Source: DATFQE01 sp963738205
GTDB taxonomy: Bacteria > Actinomycetota > Thermoleophilia > Gaiellales > Gaiellaceae
Direction of reading: 5' to 3'
Assembly: GCA_963738205.1 (NCBI GenBank)
Contig: CAVTVQ010000006.1
Location: forward strand, 1,302,001 to 1,366,000
DNA: 64,000 nucleotides
The notes beneath the pieces are model-generated. The model had not been told where the DNA came from. It saw only the letters and a list, made by a program, of their open reading frames with translations, and did no database searches. The position numbers and the translations under genes were made by a program. Below, in pieces: positions 59,080-64,000 of this stretch; within the stretch, counting starts at the first letter, position 1; every line of letters starts with the position of its first letter.

Positions 59080-60339
59080 CTAGCCGAGCTCTCGTGAAAC
59101 GAGAGTTGCGATCCTACCACAGAGGCGCTCCGCATCCCTAGCGTTTTCGGCCTCCACGAGGACGCGAACGACCGGTTCCGTGCCGGATGGACGCACCAGC
59201 ACGCGGCCCGTCCCGTCGAGCTCGGAGTTGACCTGCTGGACCTCCGCGAGGAGCTCGTCGGGGAGGAATTTCGTGCGGACGCGCACGTTCTTTTTGGCCT
59301 GCGGGTACTTCGGCATCACGGCCGCCGCAGTCGCCAGCGAGCGCCCGCGCAGCGCACCGCACAGCAGCAGCCCCGCCGCCAGGCCGTCACCCGTGACGTG
59401 GTTCTGGAGGTAGATCACGTGCCCGGATTGCTCGCCTCCGAGCAGGCCGCCTTGCTCGCGCAGCGCCTCGAGGACGTAGCGGTCGCCGACCGCGGTCGTG
59501 AGCACCCGGATCCCGCGCTCGTCCATCAGCCGGTGGAAGCCGAGGTTGGTCATCTGCGTCACGGCGACGACGTCGACGCCGAGGTCGAGTGCGAGGATCG
59601 CGACGATCTGGTCGCCGTCCACGGCGTTCCCCTCGCCGTCCACGGCCAGCACCCGATCGCCGTCGCCGTCGAAGGCGATACCCAGGTCCGCTCCGCCGTC
59701 GACAACCGTCCGGGCCAGGAGCTCGAGGTCGGTGGCGCCGCAGCCGACGTTGATGTTCGTCCCGTCCGGCTCGTCGCCGATCGCGATCACGTCGGCGCCG
59801 AGCCGGGAGAAGGCCTTCGGCGCGATGCCCGAGTACGCCCCGTTGGCGCAGTCGACCACGATCCGGAGGCCGTTCAGCTCGCTGCCGAAGCGCTGGACGA
59901 CGTGATCGAGGTAGCTCTCGGTGGCCACGCCGACGCGGTCGATCTGGCCGCCGCCGCGCGCGTCGCCGTCGAGGAGCGCCTCGATTTCCTCCTCGGCGGC
60001 GTCGGTCAGCTTCTGACCGTCGGCGTCGAAGAACTTCACCCCGTTGTATTCGGGCGGGTTGTGCGACGCCGAGATGACGATGCCGAGGTCGAGCGCGAGC
60101 AGCGCGACGGCTGGTGTCGGCAGCACCCCGGCCAGGACCGCGTTCCCGCCTGCAGCCACGACGCCGCGGGCGAAGGCCTCCTCGAGCTCCACTCCGGAGC
60201 CGCGCGTGTCGCGCCCGACGAAGACGCGGCCGCCGCCGCTCCAGAGAGTGGCCGCCTTGCCGAGCCGCTCCACGAGGTCGCAGGTGAGGTCCTCGCCCAC
60301 GACGCCGCGGACACCGTCCGTGCCGAAGTACTGCCTCAC
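59080..60339 (-). CDS. glmM: Phosphoglucosamine mutase
   Basis: A 419-residue phosphohexomutase converting glucosamine-6-phosphate to glucosamine-1-phosphate. Features are the N-terminal RQYFGTDGVRGV, the active-site phosphoserine loop ISASHNPPEYNG, the metal loop GIAFDGDGDRVL and the sugar-binding loop GGEQSGH, followed by the phosphate-binding RPSGTEP. The GTG start is standard. It is directly downstream of rpsI (12 bases). With glmS next, two consecutive steps of UDP-GlcNAc synthesis are encoded together. Confidence 0.96.
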   Translation of the reverse strand: MRQYFGTDGVRGVVGEDLTCDLVERLGKAATLWSGGGRVFVGRDTRGSGVELEEAFARGVVAAGGNAVLAGVLPTPAVALLALDLGIVISASHNPPEYNGVKFFDADGQKLTDAAEEEIEALLDGDARGGGQIDRVGVATESYLDHVVQRFGSELNGLRIVVDCANGAYSGIAPKAFSRLGADVIAIGDEPDGTNINVGCGATDLELLARTVVDGGADLGIAFDGDGDRVLAVDGEGNAVDGDQIVAILALDLGVDVVAVTQMTNLGFHRLMDERGIRVLTTAVGDRYVLEALREQGGLLGGEQSGHVIYLQNHVTGDGLAAGLLLCGALRGRSLATAAAVMPKYPQAKKNVRVRTKFLPDELLAEVQQVNSELDGTGRVLVRPSGTEPVVRVLVEAENARDAERLCGRIATLVSRELG

Positions 60340-60350
60340 GCGGCGCGACG

Positions 60351-60755
60351 CTAGCGCTTGGAGAACTGGGGCGCTTTGCGGGCTTTGTGCAGGCCGGCCT
60401 TCTTGCGCTCGACCTTGCGCGCGTCGCGCGTTAGGAAACCCTCGCGCTTGAGCGGGGCGCGCAGGGCCGGGTCGGCCTCCACGAGCGCGCGGGCGATGCC
60501 GTGCCTGACCGCGCCGGCCTGGCCGCTCGGGCCGCCTCCGTGCACGCGGACGCGCAGGTCGAAGGTGCCCTCGACGCCCGCGACCTTGAACGGCGCGAGC
60601 GCGGCGATCTGGTGCGTCTGGCGCGGGAAGTACTCCTCGATCGTGCGCCCGTTCACCCAGGTCGTCCCGTCACCGGGGCGCAGGATCACCCGCGCCACCG
60701 AGGTCTTGCGCTTGCCCGTGCCCAGGTACTGGGCCAGGCCGATCGTCTCAGCCAT
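60351..60755 (-). CDS. rpsI: 30S ribosomal protein S9
   Basis: A 134-residue ribosomal protein S9 (uS9). It has the conserved GTGKRKTSVARVILRPG near the N-terminus, VHGGGPSGQAGAVRHGIARAL, and the basic C-terminal tail LTRDARKVERKKAGLHKARKAPQFSKR, which reaches the ribosomal P site. ATG 60755 gives the natural start and overlaps the rplM stop by 8 bases; GGAGG inside rplM is its ribosome-binding site. The rplM-rpsI order is universal in bacteria. Confidence 0.98.
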   Translation of the reverse strand: MAETIGLAQYLGTGKRKTSVARVILRPGDGTTWVNGRTIEEYFPRQTHQIAALAPFKVAGVEGTFDLRVRVHGGGPSGQAGAVRHGIARALVEADPALRAPLKREGFLTRDARKVERKKAGLHKARKAPQFSKR

Positions 60756-61191
60756 GCGAATCCTCCAGCGGCAGCGGCTCGGGCCCCTGTGCCTCGTGCG
60801 GGTGCTCCGGGCCGGCATAGACCTTCAGCTTGGTGATCTGGGCACGCGAGAGACGGTTGCGGGGCATCATCCCCTTCACGGCCTTGCGGATGACCTCGGT
60901 CGGCCGGCGCTCGAGCATCTCGCCGAGCGTCCGGCTGCGTAGGCCGCCCGGGTAGCCCGAGTGGCGGTGGTACATCTTCTCGTCGCGCTTCTTGCCGGTC
61001 GTGACGATCTTCTCGGCGTTCACGACGACGACGAAGTCGCCAGTGTCGACGTGCGGCGTGTACTCCGGCTTCCGCTTGCCGCGGAGCGTGTCCGCGATCT
61101 GCGTGGCGAGACGGCCGAGCGTCTTGCCCTCGGCATCCACGACGTACCACTTGCGGGCGATCTCGCCCGGTTTCGCGTTCCAGGTCTTCAT
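60748..61191 (-). CDS. rplM: 50S ribosomal protein L13
   Basis: A 147-residue L13 (uL13). Recognisable features are MKTWNAKPGEIARKWYVVDAEGKTLGRLAT, YTPHVDTGDFVVVVNAEKI, the YHRHSGYPGGLRSRTLGEML signature and AVKGMMPRNRLSRAQITKLKVYAGPEHPH. It heads the operon rplM-rpsI-glmM(-glmS). The leader between 61192 and 61247 is short and shows no recognised regulatory RNA. Confidence 0.98.
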   Translation of the reverse strand: MKTWNAKPGEIARKWYVVDAEGKTLGRLATQIADTLRGKRKPEYTPHVDTGDFVVVVNAEKIVTTGKKRDEKMYHRHSGYPGGLRSRTLGEMLERRPTEVIRKAVKGMMPRNRLSRAQITKLKVYAGPEHPHEAQGPEPLPLEDSHG

Positions 61192-61247
61192 GAGAAAGAG
61201 AGCACACCCTCAGAGGGCGCGCGGTGCGGGAGTTTAGCGAAAGGCGC

Positions 61248-61385
61248 TCATTCCCGTTCCTTGCGGGCCCCGAGCCACGCCGCCAGGCCCAACGCCACCA
61301 CGCCGAACGCCGCGGAGAGCTCGACGACCAGGCCGATCGTCCCGCCGTGCGCCAACGGCATTGTTAGGAGGGCTTGGCGCAACAT
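61248..61385 (-). CDS. Small single-helix membrane protein
   Basis: A 45-residue reading frame (or 37 residues from ATG 61361, MPLAHGGTIGLVVEL). One hydrophobic helix, GLVVELSAAFGVVALGLAAWLGA, is followed by a basic and acidic tail (RKERE). It lies on the same strand as, and 143 bases after, the large membrane protein of the fenitrothion-hydrolase-like cluster. That spacing and the clean transmembrane pattern suggest a small accessory subunit. No ribosome-binding site is clear, so the call is tentative. Confidence 0.45.
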   Translation of the reverse strand: MLRQALLTMPLAHGGTIGLVVELSAAFGVVALGLAAWLGARKERE

Positions 61386-61528
61386 CGCTGAGCCGCCGAG
61401 CCGCGCTGCTCGCCCCGAGGCCGCGTCCTCAGTCGCGCCCGTATCGCTGCGGATACGAACGCTCCCTGCGTCCTTGCCTCGAAACGAGCATCGCACCCCG
61501 GCAACGAGCGACGTCACACCAAACCCTC

Positions 61529-62905
61529 CTAGCCCTGCGAGAGCAGCCACAGGCCTCCCACGGTGTAGAGCACCATCAGGACAAGGTAGGCGTACTGCGT
61601 GCGCACCGCCGTCCGTGGGGACGAGAACAGCGCGATCGCGCGGTCGTGGGCGAGCACGAGGCCGAAGACGTGCCCGACGACGAGCACAGCGACCTGCGTG
61701 TACCAGATCATGTTGGGCGTCAGGGCCGTCAGGTTCGGAGCGAAGTCGGAGGTGCCGAAGAGGTCCCAGCCGAAGCCGAACGGGTCGGAGGAAAGCGGGA
61801 TCGCGAACTGGCCCTGGTTGACGAGCAACGAGAAGTAGTGCGCGACGTTGTATGCGAGCGCGATCGGGACGAGGCTGAAGACGAAGGCATCCACGAGCGA
61901 GCGCTCCGAGTGCGCCGCCGCCCGCGCCCCGGCGACCGCGAGCAGGTACACACCTGCGACCAGCAGCACGGCGACAGTCAGCCCCAGCAGATTCAGGCCC
62001 GTGACGGCCAGGTCGGAGAGGCCGGGCGAGCCGATCAGCCGCTCCTCGATCGAGAACAGGCGGTTCTGCCAGCTCGCCGTCCGGCTGAAGCCGTCGAAGG
62101 CGACCGAGCCGAGCATGACCGAGACCATGGCCAGCGTGCCTGGCTTCACGTCCCAGACGGCGAGCGCCGCCAGCGGCGGCCGCAGCACTATCTCGCGCCG
62201 CCCGTCCCGCTCCCGCACCCCGAACGGCGCGATGCGCGACAGGAAGTTGAAGTAGACGGAGAACCCGTCGCCGTTCTCGAACCAGGCCTCGCGGCCGAAG
62301 ACGGCTGCGCCGACCCACGTGATCCAGCTGTAGATGAGGATCGCGAGGGCGAGCTTTCTCGGCTCCGACGCGTTGAGGTACGCGAGCTCGTACGCGGTGA
62401 AGGCGAACAGCAGCGCCGCGGCCGGCCACCGGCCGAGCCGCGCCGGATACTCGACGAGCGGCTCCCAGCGGACACCGAGCCGCCCGGAGATCCACGCGAC
62501 GGCGTCGGCCGCCGCCTTCCACGGGTTGAGCACCCGCCACACGTCGCCGAACACGACGACGAGCGGCACCATGCCGACCCAGAAGATCACGAACACGAAC
62601 GTCGGCGCCAGGTTCGCGCCCTGCGACGGCTCGCCGATTAGCGCGGCGAGGAAGACGACCACGAGCAGCCCGAACGAGAGCGCGCCGAGCAGCACGCGCA
62701 ACGCGGTCGAGAGGAGGATCGTCTGCAACCAGCCGGGGAGGGGCTTCGCCCAGTGGTTGTTCTCCAGCCGGGGCTTCGTCCACAGGACGCCGAGCGCCAC
62801 GAACGAGACGACGAGGACGATCGCGCCTGTGTAGTAGAAGAGCCACAGCGGCAGCGGTAGGTCCTTGACGGCGCCGATGCCGTGAGCGAGCGGCAGGAAG
62901 CTCAT
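61529..62905 (-). CDS. Polytopic membrane protein of the fenitrothion hydrolase (FedB)-like family
   Basis: A 458-residue protein with about 11 transmembrane helices. It begins MSFLPLAHGIGAVKDLPLPLWLFYYTGAIVLVVSF, and later has VVVFGDVWRVLNPWKA, LFAFTAYELAYLNASEPRK and YNVAHYFSLLVNQGQF, with conserved His and Trp in membrane borders. From memory, databases often name such proteins fenitrothion hydrolase, which says little about the native role. Neighbouring cupredoxin-like and small membrane proteins suggest a copper or electron-transfer function. The ATG overlaps the stop of the upstream cupredoxin-like gene (ATGA). Confidence 0.7.
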   Translation of the reverse strand: MSFLPLAHGIGAVKDLPLPLWLFYYTGAIVLVVSFVALGVLWTKPRLENNHWAKPLPGWLQTILLSTALRVLLGALSFGLLVVVFLAALIGEPSQGANLAPTFVFVIFWVGMVPLVVVFGDVWRVLNPWKAAADAVAWISGRLGVRWEPLVEYPARLGRWPAAALLFAFTAYELAYLNASEPRKLALAILIYSWITWVGAAVFGREAWFENGDGFSVYFNFLSRIAPFGVRERDGRREIVLRPPLAALAVWDVKPGTLAMVSVMLGSVAFDGFSRTASWQNRLFSIEERLIGSPGLSDLAVTGLNLLGLTVAVLLVAGVYLLAVAGARAAAHSERSLVDAFVFSLVPIALAYNVAHYFSLLVNQGQFAIPLSSDPFGFGWDLFGTSDFAPNLTALTPNMIWYTQVAVLVVGHVFGLVLAHDRAIALFSSPRTAVRTQYAYLVLMVLYTVGGLWLLSQG

Positions 62906-63348
62906 GGCTTGACCGTCAGCTCCGCGATCTGCAGGCCGCGCTGCTCGAGCTCGGCCTCGAAGCGCCCCGGGATCGTTGCTTTGAAGCTGATCACCGCAGG
63001 CGCGCCGGGAGCGACGTCCTTCATCAGGTCGTAGCCGTGGACGTGCACCTCGTCGGCGACGTCGCTCCGCACGGTGAGGATCACGCGCTTGTTCTTCGCC
63101 ACGGTGGCGCGCTTGATGCCGCCGACGGGTTTGCCGCCGCGCACCACGATCTGGACGCGGGCGGCCTGCGGTTCCGCCTGCGGCCGCGGGCGCGTCTGGG
63201 TCGGAGTCGACGTGCTCTGCGACGCGGTCGGCGCGGGCGGCGGTGGTGGCGGCGGAGACGAGGACTCGTTGTCGTCGCCCGGCCTGAAGATGACGAACAG
63301 TACGGCGGCGACAACGACGCCCGCCAAAGCGATCAGCAGTCTGTTCAC
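62902..63348 (-). CDS. Anchored cupredoxin-like protein with Pro-rich linker
   Basis: A 148-residue protein. An N-terminal membrane anchor (LLIALAGVVVAAVLFVIF) is followed by a Ser/Pro/Thr-rich linker (ESSSPPPPPPPAPTASQSTSTPTQT) and a domain of about 80 residues. That domain (VILTVRSDVADEVHVHGYDLMKDVAPGAPAVISFKATIPGRFEAELEQRGLQIAELTVKP) has the beta pattern of cupredoxins. It has two His (HVHGYD) but no Cys, so a type 1 site is not complete; a copper-binding chaperone-like role is possible. The stop overlaps the next membrane gene start, so they are co-translated. Confidence 0.75.
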   Translation of the reverse strand: MNRLLIALAGVVVAAVLFVIFRPGDDNESSSPPPPPPPAPTASQSTSTPTQTRPRPQAEPQAARVQIVVRGGKPVGGIKRATVAKNKRVILTVRSDVADEVHVHGYDLMKDVAPGAPAVISFKATIPGRFEAELEQRGLQIAELTVKP

Positions 63349-63378
63349 GGCTCCTCCTTCTATTCGAGACGGTCGCGG

Positions 63379-63897
63379 TCAGGCGACCGCTGGAGGCGCG
63401 CGGGAGGAGCGCGAGCAGGCCAGAGGCGAGAGCAGCGGCACGTCGACCACGGCGACCGGCGCGGAGCGCACCCGCGCCCACGGGGTACGAGGCGCAGGCG
63501 TGAGGGCCTCGATGACGAGATCCGCGAGGCCGACGAACGCGCGGGCGGCCACGAGCGCCGCCAGAGCGAACGGCAACTGCAGGAGCAACCCGACGAGGAA
63601 GGCCGGCTCGGTCACGACGAGCTGGAGCCGCTCGGCGTGCTCCTGCACGGTGAAGGCGAGCGGCGGCAACGCTGCGAACAGGAGCGGCGACCTAACCCGG
63701 CCGCGGCGCACGACGCCGACGACTGCCACGGAGGCCAGGAGTCCGAGGAAGAGCGGAGCGTAGGCGAGGTACCCGTGCCGCTCCTGGGGTGGCGAGATCA
63801 GGTGGTACGCGAGCGCGTGGGCGGCGAGGCAACCAGCCGCCATGAACGGGATCGAGACGAGCAGCGGCGCACCCAGCCTGCGCATCGGCCCGATCAT
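63379..63897 (-). CDS. Small polytopic membrane protein
   Basis: A 172-residue protein with four or five hydrophobic segments (LLVSIPFMAAGCLAAHALAYHLI, YLAYAPLFLGLLASVAVVGVV, LLFAALPPLAFTVQEHAERLQ, FLVGLLLQLPFALAALVAARA). Several His occur near membrane borders (HALAYHLI, QEHAERL). I do not recognise the family. It precedes the cupredoxin-like and FedB-like genes on the same strand and probably belongs to the same operon. ATG 63897 gives the first helix near the N-terminus and overlaps the stop of the upstream partial gene. Confidence 0.65.
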   Translation of the reverse strand: MIGPMRRLGAPLLVSIPFMAAGCLAAHALAYHLISPPQERHGYLAYAPLFLGLLASVAVVGVVRRGRVRSPLLFAALPPLAFTVQEHAERLQLVVTEPAFLVGLLLQLPFALAALVAARAFVGLADLVIEALTPAPRTPWARVRSAPVAVVDVPLLSPLACSRSSRAPPAVA

Positions 63898-64000
63898 GCC
63901 AGTCCCGGCTCGACATCTGCCTGACGGCGACGGGCAAGCAGCCAGGCGATCGGCGCCAGGACGAGGCACGGTGGCCCCAATCGACAGCGCAGCGACGCCG
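63894..64000 (-). CDS. 3' end of a further membrane protein (partial)
   Basis: The minus strand encodes 34 codons ending LVLAPIAWLLARRRQADVEPGLA and a TGA that overlaps the next ATG (ATGA). A hydrophobic stretch followed by a basic cluster is the usual end of a polytopic protein. Most of the gene lies beyond the window edge, so no family can be given. Confidence 0.5.
   Translation of the reverse strand, partial: ASLRCRLGPPCLVLAPIAWLLARRRQADVEPGLA

Overview
The window is a high-GC (about 70 percent), gene-dense bacterial chromosome segment. Start codons are often GTG and sometimes TTG, and 4-base ATGA/GTGA gene overlaps are common. Gene content is actinobacterial: an rplM-rpsI-glmM-glmS block, a GCS2/YbdK ligase, a DUF1800/DUF1501 pair, and many multi-GAF histidine kinases. 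The best guess, by inference only, is a deep-branching actinobacterium of the Thermoleophilia type (Gaiellales/Solirubrobacterales). I see no insertion sequence, prophage, CRISPR array or rRNA; one tRNA (Pro, UGG) is present.

Layout. 1-0.8 kb: 3' part of a collagen-like secreted protein with three apparent frameshifts. 1-5.3 kb: tRNA-Pro, then a five-GAF histidine kinase with a single-domain response regulator. 5.3-5.65 kb: a structured intergenic region with a possible small RNA. 5.65-13.2 kb: ispH, an unusual ileS, trxA, a CADD/TenA-like diiron protein, a lipid kinase, a Nudix hydrolase, a cyclic-nucleotide-binding protein and a methyltransferase. 13.2-16.4 kb: a DUF1800-DUF1501-cupredoxin operon. 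16.3-18.8 kb: serine hydrolase, RidA, YbdK. 18.8-24.9 kb: a secreted beta-propeller protein, an ECF sigma factor with a membrane-anchored partner, a murein endopeptidase/M14 carboxypeptidase fusion, a peroxiredoxin whose peroxidatic Cys codon is an in-frame TGA (likely selenocysteine), and a polytopic membrane protein.

24.8-28.7 kb: an ArsR-MFS operon with a perfect operator palindrome, a degenerate metallo-beta-lactamase-like protein, and a membrane alpha/beta hydrolase. 28.7-42.4 kb: a signalling-rich stretch with a NarX/NarL-type pair feeding an MMPL exporter, a PAS/GAF kinase, SRPBCC and CYTH proteins, and a BarA-like hybrid kinase (PAS-GAF-GAF-HisKA-HATPase-REC-REC-Hpt) overlapping a REC-class III nucleotide cyclase. 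42.4-47.9 kb: fabI, a large secreted subtilase, a small unknown protein and an SDR.

47.9-56.4 kb: housekeeping operons: methyltransferase; AAA ATPase-alr-CCA-adding enzyme; HAD-acpS-nnr; and head to head with HAD, arfB and a CPA1 Na+/H+ antiporter. 56.4-61.2 kb: SDR, glmS, glmM, rpsI, rplM. 61.2-64 kb: membrane/cupredoxin-like genes of the family often auto-named fenitrothion hydrolase.

The most notable items are the TGA-containing peroxiredoxin with a downstream SECIS-like hairpin, an isoleucyl-tRNA synthetase in which both class I signature motifs are altered, and a CADD-like protein that keeps the Tyr and Lys thought to be sacrificed for para-aminobenzoate synthesis. Two regions (about 300-510 and 21660-21860) carry clustered apparent frameshifts, so local sequence errors must be considered.
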